A DNA stretch of 59,159 nt from an uncultured Saprospiraceae bacterium (GCA_937921595.1 CAKZTD010000095.1:1-59159), one strand, 5' to 3'; positions 16,662-28,600 are shown, numbered from the stretch's first letter. Translations and numbers: made by a program. Notes: generated by a model not told the origin, from the letters alone.

Positions 16662-19600
16662 TTACAAAGTTAATCCAAAACCAAAGTTGATCACTTTGTT
16701 TTGTGGATAGAATACTCCAGAACCAGTCGTTGCTTCAGGATCGAAAATATCATTCTTATCAAAAGTAATAAGATTAAATGCATTTACGAAAATTCTAAGG
16801 CTACTAAATCCTGCTTTTCCAATCACTCCATTGTCACCAATCGTATATCCTAATTCAATGTTTTTCAATCGGATATAATCTTTGTCAAATAAAAAGTAAG
16901 TATTGTTTCCAAAGTTCCCACCAGTGTAATAAGTATCTCCACGACTCGCTAGTCTTGGATGCTCACTGCTTGGATTGTCAACGGACCATCTATTGTCATG
17001 GCTATAACTTAGATAATTTCCGATGTCACCTGATTCTGTTTGTACCGGAAGAGAAGCACCAGTTGCTCCTTGCCAGAGCATTGCAAAATCAAAGTCTTTA
17101 TAATCAGCTCTAAATGTAATTCCAAAATTAAATTTAGGAATTAAGTTTTCATCTATTCGAGTTTGATCATCACCATCTATTAGACCATCGCCATTTATAT
17201 CTTTGAATTTCATATCACCAGGAATCAACTGAGGTGTAACAGCACTATAGTCAATATTGTTTGCATCGATTTCCGCTTGATCCAAAAATGCTCCATCAGA
17301 TTCATAAACAAGATAAGCGCCAATCGGCTTTCCTTCTTGCAATTGATAATCTGGTGCGCCAGGAACTTCATCCATAAAAATCACTTTGTTTTTAGCGTAA
17401 CCTCCATTAACTCCAACAGAGTATCTAAAATCACTTCCAGATTTTCCACCGTTGTAATTTAAGCTAAATTCAAAACCGCTATTATCTACTTTTCCTGCAT
17501 TTACAGGAGGAAGTAATGAGCTAATTCCAGAAGAACCAGGAGTAGATCCAGTTTCTTGAATCAAGATTTGATCTCTTCTGTTTTTAAAGTATTCAAAAAT
17601 GAAATCAACTTTTCCAAATACAGAACCATCGATACCGATGTTTAAGTTATTGGCTCGCTCCCAAGTAAAATCAGGATTTGCTAAAATTGTTTCTGTCAAA
17701 GTATTTACAACTGAACTGTTGATCGGGTATTGCCCAAAACCATAAGTTGCTAAGTAAGCATACTCCTGTAATTGACCGCCAAAGAAAACCTGATCGTTCC
17801 CCATTTGACCGTAAGAGAAACGCATTTTCAAATAATCAACTGACTCTGGCGTAAACCATTCTTCGCTACTAATATTCCATCCCAATAAAACTCCTGGGAA
17901 GAAACCAAATCTTCCTGATTCTGGGAAGATGTAAGAACCATCATACCTCCAGATAAACTCTGCAAGATATTTTTCCTGGAAGTTATATTGAACACGACCA
18001 TAGTAACCTAAACGTGTACGTTCGTAAGCAGAACCACCTGTGTTTTGTTGATCCGTTCCACCAGCAAAAATCTGATCAATCGCAGAGGAAACATAATTTC
18101 TTCTAAATGCGAAAAAGTTATCTCCTTTAAAACGCTCTTGTGTCACACCTGCTAGAATTCCTAAACTGTGTCCACCAGCAATTGCTTTATCATAACTTAA
18201 TAGACCAGTCATGTTGGTGTTTAAAAGAGAAAAAGAAGATTGAGTCAAACGAGGGTCGGTAAAGTTAGACCGAATAGCTGGCTCCAATAAAGGTGTACCA
18301 TCTGGTTCTGTCGAAACTCTATCCCAAAAGTAAAGCTCCCAAGGAGTCTCCCATACTTTGTTTATGGTATTGTTTTTATCCACTGAACCGAGAAGAGAAA
18401 GTTTTAAACCATCAATCCAAGGATTAGTAATATCAACACCACCATTTAATTGTAAAATATCAGAAGGAGTGTTTTGATAACCTGTTGCATTGGTTGTAAC
18501 GACTACCGGATTTTGTCCGTTTTCAATATCAGGACCAGGCTTGCCATTTGGCCAAACAGCTGGTTCAGTTGGTCGCCCTCTCATCAACATCCGGAAGATT
18601 GCATTCGCATTTTGAGTAGGATAATTTCTATCCTCCCTACGTCCGTTGATTCCGATATTTGTTCGAACATAATCATTGATTTTTGCATCAAGATTTAGAC
18701 GAATGTTGTACTGCTTGTAATAAGTCGCAGAGTTTTTATAAAATGCATCTTGATCAGTAAATCCAAAAGAGGTATGATAAGTTACATTTTCAGTTCCTCC
18801 ACTAACACCAAGGTAATGGCGTTTTTGAGCAGACCAATCTTTAAAAGTATCACCAAACCAATCTGTATCTGGGAAACCCCAAGCATCAGATCCGTCTTTG
18901 TGTTTAGCGACAGCATCAGGACTAAAGTTAGCACTCAAACTTCCAATACCTGCTGTTGGAGAATCATACTGTCCAGTACTTTGAATGGCGTTCCAAGCAT
19001 CTCCCCATTCACCAACAGGGATTGACTTATAGATTGGTAATTCATTCATGATGTTTGCATACTCAAATGCATTCGACATCGAAGGAAGTTTAGTAGGTTG
19101 CGACCATCCAATATTGAAGTCATAACTTACCACTGGCTTCCCAGCTTTACCTCTTTTCGTAGTCACTAAGATGGCACCATTCGCAGCTCTTGCTCCGTAG
19201 ATTGCAGCAGATGCATCTTTTAAAACAGAAACTGATTCAATATCCTGCCCTTGGATACGACCTAGTCCACCATCCCTATCTGGAATACCATCGATTACGA
19301 TTAATGGACTACTGTTTCCTAATGTATTTGTTCCTCGAATACTAATTGTAGCATCATCTGCTCCTGGCTCACCGCTTGGTTGGATAACTACCAATCCTGG
19401 TAATCGTCCTGCTAAAGAGGTGGTAAGGTTAACAGATGGAGATCGGACTAACTCCTTTCCTTTCAGAGAAGAGACAGCCCCTGTCACGGTAACTTTCTTT
19501 TGAACACCATATGCGACTACGACAACCTCGTCTAAGATTGTTCCTTCTTCCATTGTCACACTAATTGTTCTAGCGGTGCCGACTGTCATTTCTTGATCAG

Positions 19601-19835
19601 CAAAACCTGTGTAAGAGAATTTCAGGACATCTCCTTCCTTCGCTTCGATCGAGTAATTTCCATCTAGATCTGTGGCCACACCAGTAGTGGTTCCCTTTAC
19701 TAGAATATTTACCCCAATCAAAGGTTCAGAATTCGCATCAATCACATTACCTGTGATTGTTACCTGACTGAAGACACTTGTACTTATAAAAGTGGCAAGT
19801 AAAAACAGCAAAAATGGTAAATTTCGTTTCATCAT
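16662..19835 (-). CDS. SusC/RagA family TonB-linked outer-membrane transporter
   Basis: The 1057-residue product has a signal peptide (PFLLFLLATFISTSVFS). A carboxypeptidase-regulatory-like domain follows at about 25-105 (VTGNVIDANSEPLIGVNILV, ending with VSVTMEEG). The TonB plug comes next (VVVAYGVQKKVTVTGAVSS, LAGRLPGLVV, ISIRGTNTLGNSSPLIVIDG, ALSVLKDASAAIYGARAANG-like text) and then a long beta-barrel ending in FGFGLTL. This is the full SusC layout. Together with SusD it imports a ligand across the outer membrane using TonB energy. There is no FecR/anti-sigma, hybrid two-component or SusR-type regulator nearby, so control must be from elsewhere. An inverted repeat at 19852-19890 lies in its leader. 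Confidence 0.96.
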   Translation of the reverse strand: MMKRNLPFLLFLLATFISTSVFSQVTITGNVIDANSEPLIGVNILVKGTTTGVATDLDGNYSIEAKEGDVLKFSYTGFADQEMTVGTARTISVTMEEGTILDEVVVVAYGVQKKVTVTGAVSSLKGKELVRSPSVNLTTSLAGRLPGLVVIQPSGEPGADDATISIRGTNTLGNSSPLIVIDGIPDRDGGLGRIQGQDIESVSVLKDASAAIYGARAANGAILVTTKRGKAGKPVVSYDFNIGWSQPTKLPSMSNAFEYANIMNELPIYKSIPVGEWGDAWNAIQSTGQYDSPTAGIGSLSANFSPDAVAKHKDGSDAWGFPDTDWFGDTFKDWSAQKRHYLGVSGGTENVTYHTSFGFTDQDAFYKNSATYYKQYNIRLNLDAKINDYVRTNIGINGRREDRNYPTQNANAIFRMLMRGRPTEPAVWPNGKPGPDIENGQNPVVVTTNATGYQNTPSDILQLNGGVDITNPWIDGLKLSLLGSVDKNNTINKVWETPWELYFWDRVSTEPDGTPLLEPAIRSNFTDPRLTQSSFSLLNTNMTGLLSYDKAIAGGHSLGILAGVTQERFKGDNFFAFRRNYVSSAIDQIFAGGTDQQNTGGSAYERTRLGYYGRVQYNFQEKYLAEFIWRYDGSYIFPESGRFGFFPGVLLGWNISSEEWFTPESVDYLKMRFSYGQMGNDQVFFGGQLQEYAYLATYGFGQYPINSSVVNTLTETILANPDFTWERANNLNIGIDGSVFGKVDFIFEYFKNRRDQILIQETGSTPGSSGISSLLPPVNAGKVDNSGFEFSLNYNGGKSGSDFRYSVGVNGGYAKNKVIFMDEVPGAPDYQLQEGKPIGAYLVYESDGAFLDQAEIDANNIDYSAVTPQLIPGDMKFKDINGDGLIDGDDQTRIDENLIPKFNFGITFRADYKDFDFAMLWQGATGASLPVQTESGDIGNYLSYSHDNRWSVDNPSSEHPRLASRGDTYYTGGNFGNNTYFLFDKDYIRLKNIELGYTIGDNGVIGKAGFSSLRIFVNAFNLITFDKNDIFDPEATTGSGVFYPQNKVINFGFGLTL

Positions 19836-19851
19836 TTTTAATTGTTTAAAG

Positions 19852-19890
19852 TAAGCACTTAGTCAAGAATAATAAATGATTTAGTGCTTA
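19852..19890 (-). promoter_or_regulatory. Inverted repeat in the SusC leader
   Basis: TAAGCACT (19852-19859) and AGTGCTTA (19883-19890) are perfect 8-base arms 23 bases apart. They lie 17 bases upstream of the SusC start, between the GH97 gene and SusC. It may be a leader hairpin that affects SusC translation or an operator. No T-run makes it a clear terminator. Confidence 0.4.
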
Positions 19891-19983
19891 ACTCAGTTAA
19901 TATAATTTGGTCAATATAAATAATGAATAAACTAAAAAACGACTTCCTAAATTCGGGCAAAATTCAAGGAAATTAAGATTTAC

Positions 19984-21897
19984 TTATTCAAGTATTTTCA
20001 AAATAATTGCCATTCCTCCACCGGGTTTTAAATTTATATTTAATATGCTGTCTTTATTTACTTTTTGATTTTTTACTTGATAATCTTCTGCATTTCGATG
20101 AGCATTGACTCCATCTAAAAATAATGTTGCCTGATAGTTTTTATTTTCTAAAAAAGAAAGATCAATTTGTAAATCTCTTTCGGACCAATCCGTCAAACCA
20201 CCAATGTACCAAACGTCTCTTTTCCGTCTGGCCACAACCACATACTTGCTAACTTCTCCAAGTAAGCCAATGGTCTCATCCCATACGGCCGGTACTTCTG
20301 ATAAAAAAGATAAAATGTCAGGATACTTTTCATAAGCAGTCGGAGCATCACAAAGCATTTGCATAGGACTATAATAGACCACGTACATAGCTAGCTGATG
20401 GCAACGTGTGCCATGACTCATGGGATTGGAATTATCAGTAAAAAAATTACCTTTTGTAGAATTGCGCATCGATCCAGGAGTATAATCCATTGGACCAGCA
20501 AGCATTCGAGTGAATACAATGTTTACATTATGATCTGGCGTTTCATCCTTATCAAATTTATTGTATTCGTTGCCTCTGACGCCTTCGTAATTTACTATAT
20601 TTGGGTATGTCCGATGTAGACCTGTAGGTTTGCTGCAACCATGAATGTTGACTAGAAGATTTCTTTTTGCAGCTTCTTGAGCTAAGCGTTCTTGAAAGTT
20701 AATGGCGATCTGATCATCACGATCTATAAAATCAACTTTGACTCCTGCGATACCCCATTTTTGAAATTGATCTAAAGCTTCGATCATTTGCCGATCGAGG
20801 GTATGCCATACACACCATAAAACGACTTCAACGTTTCTTTCGCGGCCATACTCTACCAGTTTTAACACATTGATATTCGGTCTTTCTAAAAGCAAGTCAA
20901 AAACATCAGACCATCCCTCATCCAGAATAACGTATTCTAATTTATTTTTTGATGCAAAATCGATGTAGTATTCGTAGGTTCTATTATTGACTCCAGTTAC
21001 AAAATCTACTCCGGTAAGGTTCCAATCATTAAACCAATCCCAAGCAACTTTTCCTGGTTTGATCCAATCGGATTTAATTTTTGAAGGCCTTGCTAGTTTG
21101 TAAACCATTTCATTTTCAACCAAGCCTTTCGCCTCTTTTTCAATAGCCATTAAACGCCAAGGAAAATCACGTGTTCCTTCTGTTTCTGCAATATAATCCA
21201 AGCGTTCTGTCACGACAAGATTGAATTGACATAGACCGCCTCTTTCCCATTTTTTTGGAAACGCAGGAAACAGACCTTGTAAATCAAATCGGTTATTATT
21301 TCCAATACGTTTGATATACATTCCCGGATAATCAAAAACATCAGACTCAGTGATGACTATTTTTACATTCTCTTCATTCACCAATAATGGAAGACTGATG
21401 AATTCTTTTTCAACAACTTCAGAAACCTTGTAAGATGTATAGAGTTTTTCATAGGAAGTTTGAAAATCACCAACAACATGAGCTAACAAATTCATGTCTT
21501 TTGAAAAGCGGTAAGCTACTTCTTCGTTGATGATTTTAATTTTACCATCAAAATTTGTTTTAAAACGATAAGCAACTCCATCATTATAAACTCTAAAAAC
21601 TAGGCAATAATTTTCTTCAAAATTTAAAACGATTTCTTCATACTGTTCTGAAATTTCGGATCTTATTCCCCATACTGTTTTGATAGACTGATCAACAGAC
21701 TGAGTATCCACAGATTTCACAATCGGATTTTCTCCTAATGTCAATCCATTAACAAGGGACATTGAAATAGGAGAATACCAAAGAATATTTTCACCATTAA
21801 AATCAACTGCATAATAGATTTTGTCTGTTAATTTCAGGTAAAGGGCGATTTCATGATTTGGTGATGAAATGCTATATTTTCCATCGCTGAGTCTCAT
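19984..21897 (-). CDS. Glycoside hydrolase family 97 (alpha-glycosidase), no signal peptide
   Basis: The 637-residue product has the GH97 layout: an N-terminal beta-sandwich (SISSPNHEIALYLKLTDKIY, GENPIVKS), a TIM-barrel catalytic part (WFNDWNL, EYVILDEGWSD, GIAGVKVDFIDRDDQ near 385-400, LVNIHGCSKPTG, NYEGVRGNE near 438-446, MLAGPMDYTPGSMRN) and a C-terminal beta domain. In the family, an Asp in the KVDF position is, as I recall, the mark of the retaining alpha-galactosidase-like branch, while SusB-type inverting enzymes lack it; this is family knowledge, not proof. The gene lies just upstream of SusC on the same strand. A stop codon (TAG) directly precedes the ATG, so no signal peptide can be encoded in frame, which is odd for this family. 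Confidence 0.9.
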   Translation of the reverse strand: MRLSDGKYSISSPNHEIALYLKLTDKIYYAVDFNGENILWYSPISMSLVNGLTLGENPIVKSVDTQSVDQSIKTVWGIRSEISEQYEEIVLNFEENYCLVFRVYNDGVAYRFKTNFDGKIKIINEEVAYRFSKDMNLLAHVVGDFQTSYEKLYTSYKVSEVVEKEFISLPLLVNEENVKIVITESDVFDYPGMYIKRIGNNNRFDLQGLFPAFPKKWERGGLCQFNLVVTERLDYIAETEGTRDFPWRLMAIEKEAKGLVENEMVYKLARPSKIKSDWIKPGKVAWDWFNDWNLTGVDFVTGVNNRTYEYYIDFASKNKLEYVILDEGWSDVFDLLLERPNINVLKLVEYGRERNVEVVLWCVWHTLDRQMIEALDQFQKWGIAGVKVDFIDRDDQIAINFQERLAQEAAKRNLLVNIHGCSKPTGLHRTYPNIVNYEGVRGNEYNKFDKDETPDHNVNIVFTRMLAGPMDYTPGSMRNSTKGNFFTDNSNPMSHGTRCHQLAMYVVYYSPMQMLCDAPTAYEKYPDILSFLSEVPAVWDETIGLLGEVSKYVVVARRKRDVWYIGGLTDWSERDLQIDLSFLENKNYQATLFLDGVNAHRNAEDYQVKNQKVNKDSILNINLKPGGGMAIILKILE

Positions 21898-22236
21898 CTA
21901 ATTGGTTTATGCGCTTTGCCTAATAGTATTTTAAACAAAATACTTGAAACCTGGTTAAGAAGCTCTTTTCAGATAAGTGTTCTTCTTACACCAATTATAA
22001 TTAAATAATACAATACGACCAAATCAATTAGTATAATTTTTCAATATCTTTAATATACAGAATTATATTTTGACACGTAACAGTGCTCCATATTTTGTTA
22101 ATCTATTGAAAATCAGATAAGAATGAAGTATTCCACAGAATGTGGATGGGAAATGCGGTAAATAAACTGAGAGGTAATTTAAAGTTTCATAAAGAAATTG
22201 AAACAGGATCTAAGTTCTTTTATTAGGTAAGTTCTT
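21898..22236. other. Intergenic region upstream of GH97
   Basis: About 340 AT-rich bases contain the 8-4-8 inverted repeat at 21925-21944. No coding frame was recognised. It should contain the promoter of the GH97-SusC-SusD run and the 3' end of the small gene at 22237. Confidence 0.4.
21925..21944. promoter_or_regulatory. Inverted repeat upstream of GH97 (possible operator)
   Basis: AGTATTTT and AAAATACT are perfect 8-base arms around AAAC, 27 bases upstream of the GH97 ATG. The position suits an operator or the start of the leader. The AT-rich composition makes chance formation more likely, so this is tentative. Confidence 0.35.
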
Positions 22237-22416
22237 CTATTTTTTCTTACCTGTTCCACTGCACATTTTGCAATTGTTTTTTTCACCTCTTACACCTTCC
22301 CAATATCCTTGACCATCACAATTGGAACAGACATTCCTATTAATAAAAGCCATGAATGCTTTAAAAATGATAAAAGAACAACCAAGGATAACTGCTAGGG
22401 TAATAATTCTAATCAT
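22237..22416 (-). CDS. Small membrane protein with a DnaJ-like CxxCxGxG zinc motif
   Basis: The frame encodes 59 residues. A hydrophobic N-terminal helix (IITLAVILGCSFIIFKAFMAF, about 4-24, given as a helix estimate) is followed by CSNCDGQGYW at 30-39 and CKMCSGTG at 49-56. Two CxxCxGxG units about 19 residues apart form the zinc-ribbon unit known from DnaJ and from many small proteins with DnaJ-like zinc centres. A single-pass inner-membrane protein with a cytoplasmic zinc ribbon is inferred. The codon pattern and paired cysteines make a real gene likely despite its size. It stands alone between the T9SS giant and GH97, on the same strand as both. Confidence 0.75.
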   Translation of the reverse strand: MIRIITLAVILGCSFIIFKAFMAFINRNVCSNCDGQGYWEGVRGEKNNCKMCSGTGKKK

Positions 22417-22605
22417 GCTTTTTTGTTTGTTATTGGCTCAAATATATTAAATATTTTGAAGCTTATTTAATACTTATTTTCAAGTCTCAATTTCTTTATA
22501 AAAGGTTGACTATACTTGTGTTCCAAAATTAATGCCATCAGCAAAGTTCCATTTGCAGATTTAAATCCATGCAAATTAAATGTTTTATGCTTTACAAAGT
22601 TTTGA

Positions 22606-25600
22606 TCACCTCACTAAGGTTACCTCTCCACTAAAGGCTGCAAAAGTGCCGCTTACGTCCTTGTATTTAATAACAAAAACATAAGTTCCTATGGAAGCTT
22701 TTTGTCCATTGACCATTCCATTCCATCCAATGGATTCATTGTTGGGAATGAAATTCAATTGACTAAAAACCAAAGCACCCCATCGATTATAAATTCGGAA
22801 ACTTTCAATCTCTTTGATCATCTGATGTGATTGAACAAATAGAAAATCATTTTCGCCATCTTCATTTGGAGTAAAGACATTAGGCATAAATATCTGGTCT
22901 TGATTCCGCGTAACGCGAATCATGATTTCATCACTTGCTGTACAACCAAAGTCATCAGTTACAGTAAGTGCATAAGACAATGTATTTTGCGGAATTTCTA
23001 ATATTGCATCATTACAATTTATTAAATCTACTCCATCCTCACAACTTAGAAATCTTTCCGGCGACCAGGAATAACTAAAAGGCTCTTGACCATTGGTTAG
23101 CATAGCTTCCATACTTGTTGATTCTCCAAAGATAAGTGTTTGGTCTTCACCTAGGTCTACAAACATTTCTTCAGGCATCTGTACATCTAGTTCGTCAATG
23201 ACAATACAACCATTCGCATCAACGGTTTTTAATTCATAAACTCCTTCATGTAAGTTTCTAAAAGCAAGAGCATTTGAATCTAAAGGGGCACCATTTAAAA
23301 AATATTTATAAGGTCCAACTCCTCCTTGTGTTCCATAAATTTCAATCATCCCATCTAGAACGCCAAAACAAGAATTATCAATTACTTCGGTAGAAGTAAA
23401 CATTGGATCAGGACTGATAATTTCAAATTCGATGCTGGTAAAACAATTATTATTATCGGTAATACTTACGGTATAAATACCAGCCATTAAAGTATTTGAA
23501 AAAGAATCTGTCAAGCTATTATTCCATTCATAAACATAGGGGCCGGTTCCTCCTGAGACTAAAATCTCTGCATGACCAGTTGCTGTCGCTGGGCAAACAA
23601 CTTCGGTTATAGCGTATGTCGCATTTAAAACTTCTGGAGTTTCAATAAATACATCAACAGCTGCACTTGAACAATTATTTCCATCAGTCACATACAATGA
23701 ATAAGTTCCAGATTCAAGTGTTCCAAAAATACCATCGGTACTTTGAACAATGTTATCTAAAACATAGGCATACGATCCAGTTCCGCCTGTTGCTGACAAT
23801 TCAACACTGCCATCAAAAGCTTCCCAGCAAGAAACCGCATTGGTTTGAACAACTTCTAAAACAAGCTCAGGCACTTCTGGTATTTCAACACTAATGACAT
23901 CAAAACAACCGTTTTGATCCGTTACTGTCAACACATAAAAACCAGCAGCTAATCCTTCCAAATTTGATTCTTCAGCTCCATTGTTCCAATTGAAACCATA
24001 TGGTTCAATACCGCCCTGGACAGTGACTTGAATCTTCGCTGTTTGATCTCCAAAGCATTTTAGACTATCCAAAATTTCTAAATTCAATTCCAAGATAGTC
24101 GGTTCAGTCACTTCAATACTATCCATCAGTTCGCAACCATTTTGATCTGTCACTGTCAAATTGTACCAGCCAGCACCTAGCATATCAAGATCAACTCCCT
24201 GATCCCAATTCTGAATATAAGGTGGATTTCCACCTTCTACCAAAACAGAAATAACTCCGTCAGTAGCTCCATTACAATTCACTGGCTCCATCTCCAACTG
24301 AAGAGTCATTAAATTAAATTCAGTGATTGTTTGGGTGATTATTTGAACACAATTATTGGCATCGGTAACCGTGACTTCGTAATTACCTTCAGTTAGATTT
24401 TGTATCTGAGCATTTGTATCTCCGTTATTCCAAAGGTAAGTATAAGGACTTACTCCTCCATTTGTAATTGTTGTCAATGAACCATCTGAACCGCCATTAC
24501 AATTTACATTTTCGACTTGATCGAAAGAAAATTCTAAGGCTGGAATTTCTGGAATAATTACATCTGTTGTAAAAGAACAATCTTTTGAATCAGTCACCGT
24601 CAATTGATAATTTCCTGAAGGCAAATCCGTTATTTTCACATCCGTTTCTGAAGTACTCCAAAGGTATTCATATGGAGCAATTCCACCCGTCGGAATACAT
24701 TCTATTTGAGCGATCGAATCCCCATAGCATTGTAAACTATCGAGTATACTGATTTCAGCTATTAAGGCTTCTGGTTGAAAAATTTCAATACTTTCTTCAA
24801 GTGTACATCCTTTTTGATCAGTCAAAGTGACCTGGTAAATACCTGATGATAAATTTTCAATATTGAGATCGACAGTAGTATTCCATGTCATTTCATATGG
24901 CCCTTTTCCACCTCCGGCAACTGCCTCAATTTTTGCATCACTAGCACCAAAACAAGAAACCTCTGTAGCCGTCAAATCCAAGGTCAACGGAATCGCTCCT
25001 GGTATAATTATATTTTCAGCTCTGGTACATCCTTGGTCATCCGAAATGGTTACCTCATAAGATCCTGCTCCTAATGATTGAATAGAAGCATCGGAACTTC
25101 CGTTATCCCAATCATAAGAAAAAGGCTCAATTCCTCCACTTGTATTTACACTTAGACTTGCATCATCAATCCCATTACAATCAATAGAATCTAAAACTAT
25201 TTCTATAGTAAAACCATCTCCAATTGTTTCTGAAAAGATAGTACTACAACCTATAAAATCTGTTACGGTCAAGGTATATGTTCCAAGACAAAGATTTGTG
25301 ATCGAAGCAGTCGTTGCACCATTTGACCAATTATATTGATAGGATCCATTTGCAAAAGGAATGCCTCCAGAAACAGTAGCATCCAAGGTTCCTGTGCAGC
25401 TATTACTACAAGCTGGACTTATCGCTATATTAGCATTAATGATCTCACTATTTAAAACCTGCACCACTCTACTCCAAGCAGAACATTGGGTATTATTATT
25501 TAAACCATAAACCTCATATAATCCAGGATCGATTAGATTTAAAATACTGTCTTCTTTTTCCAATAATTCTTCTCCATCTTTAAACCATTGAAACAATAAA

Positions 25601-28600
25601 GGTTGATCCGTTGAACTGCTTAAAGTAATAGAATCTACACCACAAATATAAACGGTATCTGCTTGATCGATTGTTAGTTCTGGGTTTTGGACGGTAAAAA
25701 TACTGACCGTTGGAGTAAAGGAATTATCACATGAATTTTCGACATAAGCTCGATAAACCCCTTCCTCACTCGTTGAATAAGAACTAGTGGTCGCACCAGT
25801 AATTGGATCATTATTTCGATACCATTGGTATGTAAATGAAGGACTTGTCGGTGTTACATTTATAGCAACATTTCCTGCACCCAATCCATCACAAAAGAAG
25901 ACATTATTAGATGGACTTAGACTCGCTCCGGCAACACTTCTTTGGACTTCAACTATATTAGAACAAGTACTTTTGCAACCTGAAATCGTATCTTCCAATA
26001 TGGCCATATAATATCCGGGGACTCCTGCAATGAGCATTGTATCATTCTCATTTGGAATGAGATAATTGACATTTGGATAGCAAAAGGAATAAGTTGGGTG
26101 AGCGTACCATCGTACTATTGTATTGCCAGAGATATTTGGAAAATCAGCAGTCAATGTAACAGGTAAACAAATCGGCCCTTCTGGACTAACAATAGCCGGA
26201 TCCATCGCTTCCGCTAAATGTAAAGTATCTGAATAAAAATCTCCACAGGAATTTTTAACTTGCAAAACATAAGGCCCTGCCTCTGTTGCATAAAACTGTG
26301 CATCATAATTATTTACCGCTAATAAGGAATCTCCACGATACCAAAGTACACTATCCAAATGACAAGAAGAGATTGATTTTGAACGTAAATAAACTGGCGC
26401 ACATAAAGCACCTACGACTTCAATTTCAGGTTTTAAGGTGTCGTGAAACTCTATATAATTGCTATAGGAAATACATCCTTCTTTTGTGGTTAATCGAATT
26501 CTAGCACATCCTGCTGTTGCATCATAAACAACCGTCGTAGAATCATAACTAGAAATCGCTCCTGTCGGATAAGGTAACTCAAATCGAATGACAGCACTAT
26601 CATTTGCATCGGGATGTGTCATGGCCAAAATCATGCTATCTAAATCTCTCAAACATAATCTTTCTTCAGTGGGCATAGTCCATACTGGATTTTCAGTAGG
26701 CCGAATTCTAACTTCTACAAAATTAGAAATGATGGTACAATTTCCATTACTAACTTCCGCATGATACCGTCCATCTTCTGTTGTTGAAAAATATCCATAG
26801 GAATTGCTACCAAAGGCTACTCCATCTTTGAACCAAGCATAAGTAAGTCCGTTAATACTACTTCGACAAGATGCACAATGCGGCGTTCGAGCTCGTAACC
26901 GAACCGAAGTACATCCTACAACGGTATCATTTTGAATACAGCTTTCCGCAGAAGGTGAATCGTAATCATTAAGCTTCACCGAATCCAGAACAATGAATTT
27001 CTTTGTTTCAGAATATACCGTACATCCAGTAAAACTATTTTGTATAGCAATGCGATAGCACCCAGCGGAGGTCACCGTATAATTGGAATTGGTCTCACCT
27101 GGTATATCTTCAAAATCTTTTTGCCATTGGAATTCCGCTCCACAAAATCCTTCAGCACTTATATTGTAATTGATAGATTCTCCTTCGCAATAGATTTCAT
27201 TATTTTTTCCTTCTACAATATCGGATAAATGTGGGAGTTCATTTTGATCAAAAGAACCACCAAATCCGCACATGGGTCTAACCCAAGAAACGTTATCCGG
27301 AACGGAAGTTGAAAGATCGGCACATCCATTCCCATTAGAAGTAATCACCTGAAATTCAGCACCATATGATCCTGGATCTGGGATATTGTAAAACCTGCTG
27401 CTTATTCCACTAACTGGGTTGCCATTTTTCAACCAAGCGTATGAGGAATAACCAGGAGGTCCAATCAATTGTACAGCACAACTATCTTCAGAAAAATGAT
27501 GTCGATAATCTACCTCAGATTGACTACACCAAAATTGATCATGATACCTGCCATTTTCTGTACTATGAATTAAAACTGGAACTGACGGGCAGACTATTTC
27601 GAATGAAGAAACAAATGCATTAATCCCTGCAAAAGAAGGGCTTGTTTTATGTGCTCCGGGAGAAACAGGCAGATCTGTACTTTCTGTTTTTCCAACTATA
27701 AAAACCTGACTATCATCATTGATAACAATTCCTTTTGGATCTTCTCTTCTAAAACCTCCATAATAAGTTGCCCAATCTCTAGTTCCATTATTATTGAATT
27801 TAAAAACAAAAGCATCTTGTTCGCAATTGATGGTATTGTATGTTTCTTGAGCTGTTCTAAATATTGGAAAGTCATCACTCGATGTACTTCCTGTTACATA
27901 AATATTATCATTATTATCAAGTCCGATTGCATCTATTCTTTCATTTTGAGCACCACCTAAAAAAGTACTCCAAACAATTGCTCCAGTTGCATCTAGTTTT
28001 GCCACAAAGCCTTCTTCTCCTCCTTGATAGAAATTTTGAAATGGGTTTAAAATTGGAAAATCACTAGTGCTAAAAGTACTTCCACAGATGTAAATATTTC
28101 CTGAATCATCTAGTTGAATTCCTTCAATGGATTCGTCAAATTGACCTCCATAAAAAGAGCCATAATCTAATTGACTCAAATTATTATCAAAACCTAAAAT
28201 CAAACCATCTCGATCTCCAAGAGCATCTGTTTGCTGGCCATTTAAAGTGATCTCGCTTTCTTCAGAATAGCCAACGGCCCAAACATTTCCATTGATATCC
28301 AAACTAAGGTCTTTTAAAATATCTACAGATGTATCTCCCCAAAAAGTCCCTGTAACGGAAGAAAAATCAGCAGAAATTTTTACAATAAAAATATCCGATT
28401 CACCTCCTCCAGAATAGCTAGTTTGATAAGCTCCAGTTGTTGTAAAAAAACTATTGCTCTTAGTATTTCCTCCAATAAAAATATTCCCCATTGCATCAAC
28501 CGCGATTCCACCACCACCTTCGGTTTGTTCATCTGCAATTCCTCCGAGGTAAGAGCTCATCAAAACATTTCCATCCGAGTCATATTTCGCTACAAAAGCA

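Noticed and set aside
11045-19835. Plus-strand open frames inside SusC, SusD and the FG-GAP genes
   Set aside because: They lie wholly within well-supported minus-strand genes and show no recognisable protein family.
23200-25400. Spaced repeats as a possible CRISPR array or recent duplication
   Set aside because: The periodicity comes from SprB-type protein repeats in one reading frame; the DNA copies are diverged and have no identical units.
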